A stretch of 47,752 nt of DNA from Candidatus Jordarchaeum sp. LHC_1308 (GCA_019057675.1 JAHLWX010000004.1:1-47752); one strand, 5' to 3'; positions 16,436-25,857 are shown, counted from the stretch's first letter. Made by a program: numbers and translations. The notes: generated by a model from the sequence alone, not told the origin.

Positions 16436-17986
16436 TTGGGACGCGTAGAGAAAGATTCTGAGGATAAAAGTTTCTTTGAAAAAATTTGGACTTTAGCTCT
16501 TCACAGAGGATTCGTTATCCCGTCAGCGGAGATCTACGGTGGGGTAGCCGGCGTTTATGATTTCGGTCCCTTAGGATCCCTCCTTGTTAAGAAGCTGGTT
16601 GACCTTTGGCGGAGATTCTTCATAATTGAGGAGACAAACTTTCCAGTTTACGAAATAAGCGGGGCAACAATTCTCCCCTACGAAGTTCTAGTAGCTTCCG
16701 GCCACGTTGATTCGTTCGTCGACCCAATAGTTGTCTGCTTAAAATGCAAGAAAAAGATAAGGGCAGATCACTTGGTCGAGGAAGAATTGGGCGTCCGGGT
16801 TGAGGGAGCAACCATAGAGAAGCTCACCCGGATGATACGTGAAAATAGTTTACGTTGCCCTGACTGTGGAGGCGAGCTCTCAGAGGTTTCTCTCTTTAAC
16901 CTGATGTTTAAGACGGAGATCGGCCCCCTCGGCGGTAAGACTGCTTTCCTAAGACCTGAGACTGCTCAAGTAATCTTCATAGACTTCAAAAGGATCTTTC
17001 AGGTTATGAGAGGAAAGTTGCCCTTTGGGATCGCTCAGGTAGGTAGAGCCTATAGGAACGAGATATCGCCTAGGCAAGGTTTGATCCGTCTGCGCGAGTT
17101 CACCCAGATGGAGATTGAGGTCTTCATAAATCCAAAGGAAAGCAATAATTACCCCGGGATCGAAGAGGTTGCGAACTCCAAGTTTAGGGTTTTGACGAGG
17201 GAGGGGCAGCTTAAGGGAGGAAGAGTTGTTGAAGTAACTGTTAAGGAGGCTATCGAGAAAGGTGTGGTTCCCAACGCTTACATGGCGTATTACCTCTTCA
17301 AGGAAACAGAATTCTTCGAGAGGATAGGGATCCCGCGGGATAAGTTCTACTTCAGACACATGATGCCTGAGGAAACCCCATTTTACTCTGGAGGCAATTT
17401 CGACCTTGAAGTTGAGTTAAGCATTGGAGTTAAGGAAGTTGTTGGTAACGCCTACAGAACGGACTATGACCTCAAAAGTCACATGAGGCATAGCGGCGAG
17501 GATCTTTCGGTTGACGTAGACGGGGAAAAAGTGATTCCAGAGGTCATTGAACCATCCTTCGGTGTTGAGAGAATGGTATACTGCATACTGGAGCACTGCT
17601 ACAGGGAAGATGATGGAAGAGGGTGGAGCTGGCTCCAGCTCCCGCCGGAGATAGCGCCCGTAACTGCTTTAATTCTCCCTCTGGTGAAAAGAGAGCCCCT
17701 AGTGTCCAAGGCCAAGGAGCTTTTCAGAACGATTAGGAAAAGTGGAGTCTTCGTCGAGTACGATGATAGAGGTTCCATAGGTAAAAGATATGCAAGGGCT
17801 GATGAAATAGGGGTTCCCGTTTGCGTGACTATAGACTACCAGACGATAGACGATAACACGGTTACCCTGCGTAATAGGGATACGAGAAACCAGGTTCGCG
17901 TTAAGGGAGAACTTCTTCAAAAATTGCTTCTCGACCTTTCCGAAGGCAGATTAACTCTCAGCGCTCTAGAAGCACTTCAAAGCTAA
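16436..17986 (+). CDS. glyS: Glycyl-tRNA synthetase
   Basis: Class II alpha2-type glycyl-tRNA synthetase (516 aa). The family opening RGFVIPSAEIYGGVAGVYDFG is visible at residues about 25-45. It is followed by the CxxC...CxxC zinc element (CLKCKKK, CPDCGGEL), class II motif 2 (GRAYRNEISPRQGLIRLREF) and motif 3 (EPSFGVERMVY). A C-terminal anticodon-binding domain begins near residue 410 (PPEIAPVTALILPL). The start is TTG 16436 preceded by GGTGGTGAG. Its stop lies 4 nt inside the end of the convergent beta-CASP gene. Confidence 0.96.
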   Translation: MGRVEKDSEDKSFFEKIWTLALHRGFVIPSAEIYGGVAGVYDFGPLGSLLVKKLVDLWRRFFIIEETNFPVYEISGATILPYEVLVASGHVDSFVDPIVVCLKCKKKIRADHLVEEELGVRVEGATIEKLTRMIRENSLRCPDCGGELSEVSLFNLMFKTEIGPLGGKTAFLRPETAQVIFIDFKRIFQVMRGKLPFGIAQVGRAYRNEISPRQGLIRLREFTQMEIEVFINPKESNNYPGIEEVANSKFRVLTREGQLKGGRVVEVTVKEAIEKGVVPNAYMAYYLFKETEFFERIGIPRDKFYFRHMMPEETPFYSGGNFDLEVELSIGVKEVVGNAYRTDYDLKSHMRHSGEDLSVDVDGEKVIPEVIEPSFGVERMVYCILEHCYREDDGRGWSWLQLPPEIAPVTALILPLVKREPLVSKAKELFRTIRKSGVFVEYDDRGSIGKRYARADEIGVPVCVTIDYQTIDDNTVTLRNRDTRNQVRVKGELLQKLLLDLSEGRLTLSALEALQS

Positions 17987-19293
17987 ATCTTCACGGTATC
18001 ACCATTATGAGGAGCGTAAGCTTCAATCTTCCTTATCGCTTCCAGTCTCTCGCAGAAATTAATTATCTTTTTCTCTTCTCCATGGATGCAAATAACTCTT
18101 TCAAGGTTCTTGAAAGCGCTGAGGAACCGCAATAAGCCAGGATAGTCTGCGTGTGCACTAAAGTCGAAAAACGCAACTTTAGCTTCCACCTTAACTTTTT
18201 CCCCATCAAGCTCGAGCTCTCGTACTCCGTCGTAGAGCATGCGTCCTCGCGTTCCGGGAACTTGGTATCCTGTGAGACATATCAGGTTTTTCGGATCGCC
18301 ACCAAACTTTTTCAAGTAGTAAACTATGGGACCCCCTTCTAGCATGCCAGACGTGCTAATTATTATCATGGGCTTCTTCATTTTCACTAGATCCCTTCTC
18401 TCCTCAACGTCAATGAACATCTCAGACTCTAACGGGTTCTGTCTAGTGTAGCGTATCTGCTTCCTGATTGGGTCGCTCAAGTGTTCCCAGTACATGCGAT
18501 ATACAACATTAACCTTACGTATCATGCCATCTATGAAAATGGGCACTTTAGGCACAACTCCGCTTCTTATGTATGCCTCAAGACACAGCATGACCTCCTG
18601 TGCACGCCCCACAGAGAACACCGGCATCATGACTAAGCCATCCTCTTTTAGCGTCTCAGTAACTGCTATAGCAAAGTCTCTCTCCGTTTTCTGAAGGCTT
18701 TGATGCTGGTCGGAGGGAGAAGAGTACGTCGACTCTATGATCACGGTGTCTGCATCGCTCATCGAAAGATCAACCATCGTCTGCGTCCTAGTGTTTCTAG
18801 CGCATATGTCTCCGGTGTAGAGAACGACATGTCCCTCTGTCTTAAGCCTGATCATCGCGCTTCCAAGAATATGTCCTGCTCTGAGAAGAACCGCCTCCAC
18901 TCCTCCTCCAAGCTGCATGGGTTGCTTATACAGTACGTCAACGGAGTGTTTTCTGACATTCATAATGTCGGCAAACGTATATGGTGTGTCCTCTCTTCTG
19001 AGCTTCAAGTAGTCGATGTTTAACGTCTCAGACAAGTCCTGTGTGGGCGGCGTCCCTATAAGCGGCGTCCGATACTTTGACACCACATATGGGACATATC
19101 CAGCGTGATCTAGATGTGCATGCGTGAGTAAGAGCACGTCAGGGGGGTCAGGCGGATCGAGAGGAAAAGGGTTCTCAACAGTTCCTATGGCAACCCCTGC
19201 ATCCAACATGATATTTTTTCCACCAGACTTTACAAGTACACAGGAGCGCCCAACCTGCCTAGCTCCACCCAGAAATGTGATCTCTACTGTCAA
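17983..19293 (-). CDS. Beta-CASP metallo-beta-lactamase RNase
   Basis: Metallo-beta-lactamase fold ribonuclease of the beta-CASP (CPSF73-like, KH-less aCPSF2) family, processing or degrading RNA with two Zn ions. Metal motifs are present: LLTHAHLDHAGY (motif 2), AGHILGSAM (motif 3) and TGD (motif 4). The beta-CASP motifs include TYSSPSDQH, SGMLEGGP and the C-terminal FFDFSAHAD histidine. There is no N-terminal KH domain, so it is not aCPSF1. TTG 19293 follows AGGTGA by about 6 nt; GTG 19302 abuts the stop of map, giving a two-gene operon with that gene. Confidence 0.93.
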   Translation of the reverse strand: MTVEITFLGGARQVGRSCVLVKSGGKNIMLDAGVAIGTVENPFPLDPPDPPDVLLLTHAHLDHAGYVPYVVSKYRTPLIGTPPTQDLSETLNIDYLKLRREDTPYTFADIMNVRKHSVDVLYKQPMQLGGGVEAVLLRAGHILGSAMIRLKTEGHVVLYTGDICARNTRTQTMVDLSMSDADTVIIESTYSSPSDQHQSLQKTERDFAIAVTETLKEDGLVMMPVFSVGRAQEVMLCLEAYIRSGVVPKVPIFIDGMIRKVNVVYRMYWEHLSDPIRKQIRYTRQNPLESEMFIDVEERRDLVKMKKPMIIISTSGMLEGGPIVYYLKKFGGDPKNLICLTGYQVPGTRGRMLYDGVRELELDGEKVKVEAKVAFFDFSAHADYPGLLRFLSAFKNLERVICIHGEEKKIINFCERLEAIRKIEAYAPHNGDTVKI

Positions 19294-19302
19294 GCTATTC
19301 AC

Positions 19303-20229
19303 CTAAGTTATGACCTCACATCCATTATCGGTAACTATCACGGTCTCCTCTGCTTGAGCAACGTAGCTTCCCTTCCTGTCGGAGAGCACCCTATACTGGC
19401 GCAGAGCTCCTTTGGATACCAGTTCCCTCAATGCAAGCCTTAACTTTCCCCTTGAAAAGCGGGTAGCTAGCCATCTTTCAGCGAAAGGCAACGTCTTATA
19501 TTCTTCCTCAACGATCATTATTATTCTTCTTGCTTCCTTAAGCCTTAGTGGAACGAAAAAGGGCTGTAGGCTGAAGATGTAAGCGTAGGGTGCCTCGCTT
19601 ACGCTTCCAGACCCCGTGGATGCGAATACCTCAACAGCGTAAACCTCACCCTCACTTATAGTCGCACCATGTGGTAATGCAATGTTGGGAATCACCTTAG
19701 ACCCATGGAGAACATACTGATCTAGGATGTGACCTGAAAGCTCGCGTATAGGGCGATAATCATATTCCCTTATCACCTTCTCGATTTCCCTACCCACGGT
19801 ATTCGTCTCAACCTTTGGAGCTATCAGTCCTATGGCCGTCTTTAACGCTTCCCTCGCCGCCTCCGCAAGCCTTTCAGCCTCCTTACTCGTGCAGAAAGTT
19901 ACAGCCGTGTCTGCAACATAGCCGTCCAAATGCACGCCGAAGTCAACCTTAACTACGTCTCCCTCACTTATAACCAAGCTGTCTCCAAGAGGCGAAGTGT
20001 AGTGTGCCGCAACGTTGTTTATCGAAACGTTACAGGGGAACGCGGGCTTGCCCCCCTTCTCCACTATTAAACGTTCGACGGCTTCACATATCTCGATGCA
20101 CTTAACTCCAGTCTTGACGAGTCCTCCAAGGGCTTCTTTAACCTCTTTCGCTATTTTCCCCGCTTGACGGTGTTTCTCCAACGCATTCATTCGCGCCTCC
20201 TTGTCGCTCTCAACTCTCTCGTTGGCCAC
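19303..20229 (-). CDS. map: Methionine aminopeptidase, type II
   Basis: Removes initiator methionine co-translationally, using two metal ions. The pita-bread motifs are visible: VKVDFGVHLDGYVADTAV (two metal Asp), SGHILDQYVLHGSK (metal His) and the C-terminal AEETVIVTDNG (Glu). The long insert between the metal ligands marks the archaeal/eukaryotic type II enzyme. GTG 20229 is the longest start; ATG 20190 is an alternative that would shorten a charged N-terminus. Transcription probably begins at GTTAAAAACC near 20276-20285, and the beta-CASP RNase is the second gene. Confidence 0.95.
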   Translation of the reverse strand: MANERVESDKEARMNALEKHRQAGKIAKEVKEALGGLVKTGVKCIEICEAVERLIVEKGGKPAFPCNVSINNVAAHYTSPLGDSLVISEGDVVKVDFGVHLDGYVADTAVTFCTSKEAERLAEAAREALKTAIGLIAPKVETNTVGREIEKVIREYDYRPIRELSGHILDQYVLHGSKVIPNIALPHGATISEGEVYAVEVFASTGSGSVSEAPYAYIFSLQPFFVPLRLKEARRIIMIVEEEYKTLPFAERWLATRFSRGKLRLALRELVSKGALRQYRVLSDRKGSYVAQAEETVIVTDNGCEVIT

Positions 20230-20451
20230 TTATATCACGCCCCTCTCGGTATACGTTTCCCTGTTAATTGTTGAAGGTTTTTAACCATTTTTAGCAGACA
20301 TTGGTGAGGAAGGTTAAAACATATGAGAAAAATTTCTCTTTCACTTTTCTTTCTAATGAAGAAAGGGGACAATAACTTTTTAAGATTCCGTAACCATGAA
20401 GCTGATTAGTAAAAAGTTCTCCCAAGAAAAGAGGCTGTGCGAGGGGATGCC

Positions 20452-20826
20452 TTGACAAAGATCGATGAACTTTTAGAGTTGCTTCGAAGCATGGAGGCAT
20501 CGACTCCTGGTATAGAGGCTAGTGCGGTGGTCAGCACAGAAGGCCTTCCAATAGCATCAGCCATGCCTCAGGAGGTTGACGATGCCGTTGTTGCCGCTAT
20601 GGCGTCAGCCATCCTCAGCGTCTCGGAAAAAGTAAGTAGCGAACTAGTTAGAGGGAAATTGCAACAGGTTATGTTGCAGGGAGAGTTGGGTTACGTGATC
20701 ATTAAAGGTGCCGGGGAAAACGCCTTGCTAACAGTCCTTGCGAGAAACGACGCGAACCTAGGACTAATACTTATGGTTTTGAAGCGCGTGTCGGAGGAAG
20801 TTAAAAAACTGCTTGAAGAAGAATAA
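20452..20826 (+). CDS. Roadblock/LC7 domain protein
   Basis: Single-domain Roadblock/LC7 (MglB-like) protein of about 124 residues. The domain pattern is clear: IDELLELLRSM, then PGIEASAVVSTEGLPIASAM, a long helix VDDAVVAAMASAILSVSEK, and the strands GYVIIKGAG and ALLTVLARND before a last helix. Such proteins dimerise and regulate Ras-like GTPases as activators or exchange factors. Two Rab-like GTPases lie elsewhere in the window, so pairing is plausible but unproven. TTG 20452 follows GAGGGG (20441-20446) by 5 nt; the open frame begins at GTG 20437. A TATA-like CTTTTTAAG lies at about 20373-20381. Confidence 0.9.
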   Translation: MTKIDELLELLRSMEASTPGIEASAVVSTEGLPIASAMPQEVDDAVVAAMASAILSVSEKVSSELVRGKLQQVMLQGELGYVIIKGAGENALLTVLARNDANLGLILMVLKRVSEEVKKLLEEE

Positions 20827-20951
20827 GCACCCGGGCCCGGATCCGGCTCGGAGTTTATTATTTGGCTCAGACCGCCTGTCGCTCATCATCCTTCAGAGTT
20901 TTCTAGTTCTTCATCGCCAAGGCATACTTTACGTCGACAAAAATAAGGTTT

Positions 20952-21566
20952 TCACCATTTCTCCTTCATTAATTGAAGGACAAGTCTTCTTATCTCCATT
21001 TGCACCTTCATCAAGGGAGAAGTAGCATCAATTACCGAGTAGCCTTTCCTTCTAGCCCTCTCAAGGTAAATATTCCTAACTTTTTCGAGGAAATCCCCCT
21101 CCTCGTATTTATCTCTCACCTTACTCTCCATCCTCCTCATTGCGGTTTGTACATCAACGTCGAGGAGGATTGTCAGGTCAGCGTTTAACGCCCACTTATT
21201 TATACTTTCAATCCACTCCGCATCTACGCCGTCAGCTGCCTGATAACAGATAGATGATTCAACGTAACGATCCGAGATGACGACCTCGCCTGACTCTATT
21301 CTTGGCTTTAACTCTTTCTCAATGTGTTCCATTCTATCAGCAGCGAACAGGAGGGCCAGAGTAGCCGGATGAAAATCTTTCCTTCGCAGATGCTCACGTA
21401 CTAGGTAGCCTATTTCTCCATCAGTCGGCTCTTTAGTAAGCGTTACATTATATCCCTCATTCCTCAGCCATTCTTCAAGCAACTTGGCATGAGTAGTTTT
21501 CCCAGCTCCATCTATTCCCTCAAAAACTATCAGCACGCCTCGCTTCAACCTTCTCAATTTATCCAC
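20952..21566 (-). CDS. tmk: Thymidylate kinase
   Basis: Phosphorylates dTMP to dTDP. The P-loop FEGIDGAGKTTHAK (about residues 15-28), the substrate motif TKEPTDGEIGYLVRE and the DRY-type motif VVISDRYVESSICYQ are all present, with a LID-like basic segment after LLDVDVQTAMRRM. At 204 aa the length is normal. GTG 21566 is the longest start; TTG 21557 after GGTGG is a possible alternative. The preceding plus-strand Roadblock gene converges on it with about 125 bp between stops, in which I see no feature. Confidence 0.95.
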   Translation of the reverse strand: MDKLRRLKRGVLIVFEGIDGAGKTTHAKLLEEWLRNEGYNVTLTKEPTDGEIGYLVREHLRRKDFHPATLALLFAADRMEHIEKELKPRIESGEVVISDRYVESSICYQAADGVDAEWIESINKWALNADLTILLDVDVQTAMRRMESKVRDKYEEGDFLEKVRNIYLERARRKGYSVIDATSPLMKVQMEIRRLVLQLMKEKW

Positions 21567-21656
21567 CCGAGGAGATTAACCGGGATAATAGATAAGTTTT
21601 TTACTTTTAACTTGCCCCTCACCAATTCGTCTCTCCCTTAAGGAAAGGTGAAATCA

Positions 21657-22415
21657 GTGTCTCACAGCTTAGAAGTTAACAAGTTCGCCATACTAAAGGT
21701 TATGGAAAAATCCTTAAAGGACTTATTAAGGGACGTGAAAGAAGCTATCTGCATTCAGGGGATGCCCGGAATAGCTAATGTGGGAAAAGTTGTGGTTGAC
21801 TTCCTAATCGAGTATAACAACGCGAAAGGGATACTTCAAGTCTATTTTTCGGATTTCCCTTCGCATGTTTCCGTTGATGATGCCGGACGCGTGAAGGCCC
21901 TAAAGAGCGAAGTATACTTTTACTGGGACGAAAGAGCTGAACGCAACGTTTTTCTTCTAACTGGCGATGCGCAACCTACTTCAAGCATAGGCGTGAATGT
22001 ACTTTCGAAGAATATAGCTAATCTTTTACACGAGCTAAATGTCGAGCTAGTGATCTCCTTGGGTGCGATGCCTACCGATAAACTAAGCGGCAAGTACCGT
22101 GTCTTCGTAACCGCCACAAGCGCCGACCTTCTCGAAGAATATGGCGGTTTGCCGGGCGTAGAAGTTCTAAGGGAAGGTGTCGTAATCGGGATGAATGGTT
22201 TAGTTCCATGCTTTGCCAGCAACCTCCATGGCATTAAGGGATTAATACTGCTCTCGGAAACTCTTAGTGTACTCGAAAGGGACGCGCGAGCTTCTTACGC
22301 CCTAGCTAGGATCCTGTGGGAGAAATTCAAGCTAAATGTGAACATCGAAGAATTCAAGAACAAGAATGGTCTTGCAAATAGCTATAACGGCGACCAGCCT
22401 GGGTATCTAAGCTGA
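21657..22415 (+). CDS. PAC2 family protein (proteasome assembly chaperone-like)
   Basis: Member of the PAC2 family, archaeal relatives of eukaryotic proteasome assembly chaperones. The conserved opening CIQGMPGIANVGKVVVDFLIE is cut at residue 34 or so, followed by the HVSVDDAGRVKALKSEVYFY strand region and a central GAMPTDKLSGKYRVFVTAT block. Archaeal members were shown in some species to bind proteasome subunits, but function here is inferred. GTG 21657 is 5 nt after AAGGTGA; the frame is open from GTG 21648. Its end overlaps the convergent ADP-dependent kinase gene by 9 nt. Confidence 0.87.
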   Translation: MSHSLEVNKFAILKVMEKSLKDLLRDVKEAICIQGMPGIANVGKVVVDFLIEYNNAKGILQVYFSDFPSHVSVDDAGRVKALKSEVYFYWDERAERNVFLLTGDAQPTSSIGVNVLSKNIANLLHELNVELVISLGAMPTDKLSGKYRVFVTATSADLLEEYGGLPGVEVLREGVVIGMNGLVPCFASNLHGIKGLILLSETLSVLERDARASYALARILWEKFKLNVNIEEFKNKNGLANSYNGDQPGYLS

Positions 22416-23867
22416 AGAACCTTGAGGTCTCATCGCATGCTTGAGAACGTGTTCTCCGGCTACTGTTCCTGAGCATATGGTGTCTCCAAGACCAACAGTG
22501 GCCTTAACCTTCCTCACAAGCATTGAGGGAACAAACACGATTCCTGGATCCCCGTCCACGAAACCGCGCTCCAAGAACAACCTGTAGTTTGTCTCACCTT
22601 CTGTGTCTAAAAAAGATGCCAGTTTTTCATGTTCCTTTAACCCTTCCTCGCTTATTTCGAAGCCCCCGATCATCATCTCTTTAGCCTTACTGATGGTCGG
22701 CGGCACGCCCGTAGCAGCTAGCGTGGCTGCAAGGGATGCGCCAAAAAGAAGCGCCATAAATTCCTCCTCAGGGCAAACCACGTAGCCTTGCCTCAAAATG
22801 CTCATAGAGTATTCCCTTGTGTGGATAAATATCCTCTTTAAGCGATGCCTTTCAAGGATATCCTTCGCCTTGAGATATAAATCCGGTGCTGAGTATGAGC
22901 TTAATGGTTCAACACAACTCGGCGAATGGAAGATGTGCAACTCTGTTTCGTTAACTCCGACCGAGTCCACATTCGGAAAAACCAAGTTGACTATTGCTTT
23001 TCTGACCTCGCTACTGCCAGTAAAACCCATTTCTGCGTGAATAGTTAACTCCGCATTGAGAGACCTCCACTTTCTGATGAGGCTAATAACCTTCTTTAAA
23101 GCTTCCCAACACGTTTCCCCGTCAGGATATTTTTCCCTGAGCAAGTGGTAGCCTGAAACCACGGCTGCTACAGCCTCCTCCACCTCAGAAACGCTTCCCT
23201 CCCAGAATCCAGGTGCAAGCTGAAGGCGTGCATTCACCTCGTCGAAACTTGCTATAAACCTGTTATCCCGAGGTGCCTCAAACTTTAATCCATCTAAGTC
23301 CACACTAACTCCTTTTCTAAACTCGGAAATCCAGTGGATTAATGGAGGGTCGCTTGGTCTTATAGCTTCACGTGGATGCCTAAAATTTACTCCTTCACTT
23401 GTAAGGACAGGAACAACAACGTTTTCACCATAAAAAAGCTCCGCTTGTTCGCTTGGAAGCGAGGGAACGTTAGTTATAGTTGTTTGTCCCAGCCTAGCCA
23501 ACACATTACTCATGTTACCCCCCTGTCCTCCCATGCGTGTTTCATCCCACCCTAACAGCTCCTCAAGCATTTTCGAAACTTTACCATTAGTGATAATCCA
23601 TTCCTCCCCTACACCATCTCTTAAGCAGAGAAGTAAACCGGCCAAGAAGTCCTCCAATGAGTCAACCTTCATCGGGGGACTGGAAACCTTCTTAACAACC
23701 TCGCTTAGTGATGCATGTCTCATTATACGTTCGACATCTTCTCTCGCAACATGCTTAATAGCATCTATGTTAACGTTAAACCCCACTATGAACTTGAGCC
23801 TTCTATTTTTTCGAGCTAAGGTATCTAAGCTACGGCTATAAGCCTGCACCCACTCTTTCTTTCTCAT
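22407..23867 (-). CDS. ADP-dependent phosphofructokinase/glucokinase
   Basis: Kinase of the modified archaeal Embden-Meyerhof pathway that uses ADP rather than ATP to phosphorylate fructose-6-phosphate or glucose. The 486-aa ribokinase-like fold shows FIVGFNVNIDAIKHV near the N-terminus, GGQGGNMSNVLARLG, and the catalytic GLGDTICSGT near residue 465, whose Asp is the general base. Whether the enzyme prefers F6P, glucose or both cannot be read by eye. ATG 23867 follows GGAGGA by 8 nt. It lies 23 nt downstream of the radical SAM gene on the same strand, so the two likely share a transcript. Confidence 0.93.
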   Translation of the reverse strand: MRKKEWVQAYSRSLDTLARKNRRLKFIVGFNVNIDAIKHVAREDVERIMRHASLSEVVKKVSSPPMKVDSLEDFLAGLLLCLRDGVGEEWIITNGKVSKMLEELLGWDETRMGGQGGNMSNVLARLGQTTITNVPSLPSEQAELFYGENVVVPVLTSEGVNFRHPREAIRPSDPPLIHWISEFRKGVSVDLDGLKFEAPRDNRFIASFDEVNARLQLAPGFWEGSVSEVEEAVAAVVSGYHLLREKYPDGETCWEALKKVISLIRKWRSLNAELTIHAEMGFTGSSEVRKAIVNLVFPNVDSVGVNETELHIFHSPSCVEPLSSYSAPDLYLKAKDILERHRLKRIFIHTREYSMSILRQGYVVCPEEEFMALLFGASLAATLAATGVPPTISKAKEMMIGGFEISEEGLKEHEKLASFLDTEGETNYRLFLERGFVDGDPGIVFVPSMLVRKVKATVGLGDTICSGTVAGEHVLKHAMRPQGSSA

Positions 23868-23890
23868 GGTGAAAGTCCTCCGCTTGTTTC

Positions 23891-25024
23891 TCAGTAATCC
23901 GCAAGTAAGTGCACGTTCCCTATGTTAACATTTACCAATCCTTCATCCTTCGCCGCAGCGGCACATTCTAAGGCAAGTCTTCTACTTGTCGTTGGAAGGT
24001 CGTCCATGATATAGTGAGGATGAAATGCAAGTAAGGAGTATGGTATCTCCGGGTCTACGTCAGCTATGAAGCCCGCTATGTTGCGCACCTCTTCAACGTC
24101 TATGTATCCCGGAACGAGGAGGGTGCTTGCCACGAGAAATGGTGGCTCAGTTTTTCTCATAAAGACCTTCAGCCTTGAAAAGTTTTCTAACGTGCGCTTA
24201 TTAGTCGCTCCACAAAGGGCGATGTTTAACGGCTCACTCCACGCCTTCAAGTCGAACTTTATGCAGCCTCCAGTTTCATAAGCTAGCACCGCCGCCCTCT
24301 TTAGGAGTGGCCAGTTCATGGTGCCATTCGTCTCCCAGCAGACCCTCATAATTCCCCTCCACTCCTCTGCCTTCCTTACAGCTAGCTCACTTGTCTTAAT
24401 CGAGTGAGCCATTTGAACCGCTGGGTCGCCTCCAAAGTAACAGATGCAGGAAACTCTCTCATTACATTTATCGGCCAGCTCCCACGCGCTCACCACTGGC
24501 TTAAGTCTCCTAGCATGTTCACGAAAAGTCCAGTTTTGGCAAAAAAGACAGTCGAAGGAGCATGCAGCATAAAAAACAGCTAGGTTAAAGTAACCGTATT
24601 CTGCGTTAGGCCTGTAAGCGTAGCTCGGAAAACCTGATCCCGTGCAGCCAGGGCAAACCCACGCGGCGACGCAATTAGTCGGAAGCGGATCGTAATACCA
24701 TTCCAGCAACCCCTTCGAGAAGGTGCCTCTAAGCCGAATCAGCCGTCCCTCTCTGTTCTCCACTAGACCGCAATAACCTCGCTCTCCATTAGGAATCACG
24801 CATTCATTAACGCAAAGTCGACATGAAACCCCGCTCTTGCTCTTCGGGGGAAATGATGGTAAACCAAAGTGTCTACGCCTCTCAGCGTGAACTTTCATAG
24901 CGATCGGTAGTGCATCCTCAGCTCTTTCCTTCAAACAAAACCCGCAAACACCGAGATTAGCGGAGATCAACAGGCTCTCCTTACCACAAACAAGGCACTT
25001 CGCAACTCTCCTCGGGAATGAAAT
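23891..25024 (-). CDS. Zn-ribbon radical SAM enzyme (PFL-activase-like), apparent ATT start
   Basis: Radical SAM enzyme with the canonical cluster AACSFDCLFCQNW (CX3CX2C), related to pyruvate-formate-lyase activases and the AmmeMemoRadiSam-type enzymes; substrate unknown. Two Cys-rich blocks precede the barrel: CRLCVNECVIPNGERGYCG and CPGCTG. The first standard start in frame is TTG 24970, but the frame stays open upstream and encodes KCLVCGKES, completing a four-Cys ribbon with GVCGFC that the TTG start would cut in half. No ATG, GTG or TTG lies upstream; ATT 25022-25024 stands 6 nt after a G6 Shine-Dalgarno (25031-25036). A TATA-like AGTTTAAGAG at 25062-25071 fits this start. Confidence 0.82.
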   Translation of the reverse strand: MSFPRRVAKCLVCGKESLLISANLGVCGFCLKERAEDALPIAMKVHAERRRHFGLPSFPPKSKSGVSCRLCVNECVIPNGERGYCGLVENREGRLIRLRGTFSKGLLEWYYDPLPTNCVAAWVCPGCTGSGFPSYAYRPNAEYGYFNLAVFYAACSFDCLFCQNWTFREHARRLKPVVSAWELADKCNERVSCICYFGGDPAVQMAHSIKTSELAVRKAEEWRGIMRVCWETNGTMNWPLLKRAAVLAYETGGCIKFDLKAWSEPLNIALCGATNKRTLENFSRLKVFMRKTEPPFLVASTLLVPGYIDVEEVRNIAGFIADVDPEIPYSLLAFHPHYIMDDLPTTSRRLALECAAAAKDEGLVNVNIGNVHLLADY

Positions 25025-25362
25025 GGTAAACCCCCCTTCACCTTTTCTTCGGTATTCCTTTCTCTTAAACTAGAAGAGAAAAACCTAAATGTTTGTATCA
25101 ATGCTTTCTCAAACACAATTATAGAAGTCACAGCTTTCACTTCCTTCTTTTTCTTGCTGAGAACTCGTTACTAATCTAGTAAATGCATCAAGTTTCGGAT
25201 GCCTTCAGTTGCCATATCGATGTCCGCCTGAAAAATTATCTCCCTCTCTTAAAACGTTTAATTCCGCTAGCTCGCCTGCCGTGCGTCAGGCACTTTTACA
25301 ACGCCTTAAACCCTAGTTAAAACAAATTTGACGGGGGAGCATCGTTGACTTGTTCGCTCCGC
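25025..25362. other. Intergenic region with promoter and two small hairpins
   Basis: This 338-bp gap carries the radical SAM promoter at its left end (TATA-like element within 25062-25071). A 7-bp inverted repeat, TTCTCTT/AAGAGAA (25060-25066 and 25074-25080), overlaps that element. A GCCTG/CAGGC hairpin lies at 25274-25291, and a GGAGC/GCTCC hairpin at 25336-25360 directly follows the acetyltransferase stop. No ORF or RNA gene is convincing in the rest. Confidence 0.4.
25336..25360 (-). terminator. Possible terminator hairpin after the acetyltransferase gene
   Basis: On the minus strand GGAGC (25360-25356) pairs with GCTCC (25340-25336), starting 2 nt after the stop codon. It is followed by a C-rich and then T-containing stretch. 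The stem is short and the loop is 15 nt, so it is a weak call. Confidence 0.25.
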
Positions 25363-25857
25363 TTACCCGACAAGTTTCTTGCTCATAAGGTAAGCATCTT
25401 CCCCGTCATGGTAGTATCCTTTGATTGTTTTCACCACGATGAACCCCATTTTCTTGTAAAGACTTAAAGCTGGCTCGTTGGATACTCTAACCTCTAATAT
25501 CACTTCCTCTGCTCCGTATTCTTCTCTCATGGATCTTATCCCCCACTCTAAAAGCATCCTTCCTATGCCTTTTCTTCTATGTTCAGGCATTACAGCTATC
25601 GAAACAACGTGTCCCTTCTTCACGAGGCGGAAAGGTGAGGGATTAAATGAGGACATTCCTTTCTCGATCCTGTTCATAATGTACCCTACAATTTCACCAT
25701 CGACCTCTGCGACTAAGAAGCATCCTGGATAGCGCTCCAACAAATGCTGGAAAAAATAATATGGATAGTTTTCAGGCAGGCAAATCCTGTTTATCTCAAC
25801 CACCCTAAACAAGTCTTTATGGCACGCCTCCCTGACTATGATAGCCTTTTCCTGCAA
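25363..25857 (-). CDS. GNAT N-acetyltransferase, RimI/Ard1-like
   Basis: GNAT-fold acetyltransferase resembling archaeal Ard1/RimI, which acetylates protein N-termini with acetyl-CoA. The acetyl-CoA loop is visible as VMPEHRRKGIGRMLLEW (motif A, about residues 93-109), preceded by GEIVGYIMNRIEKG and followed by ILEVRVSNEPALSLYKKMGF (motif B). TTG 25857 lies about 9 nt after GGGGG; the longer frame starts at GTG 25878. A strong TATA-like TATATTTAAAG lies near 25908-25918. The gene is monocistronic. Confidence 0.9.
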   Translation of the reverse strand: MQEKAIIVREACHKDLFRVVEINRICLPENYPYYFFQHLLERYPGCFLVAEVDGEIVGYIMNRIEKGMSSFNPSPFRLVKKGHVVSIAVMPEHRRKGIGRMLLEWGIRSMREEYGAEEVILEVRVSNEPALSLYKKMGFIVVKTIKGYYHDGEDAYLMSKKLVG

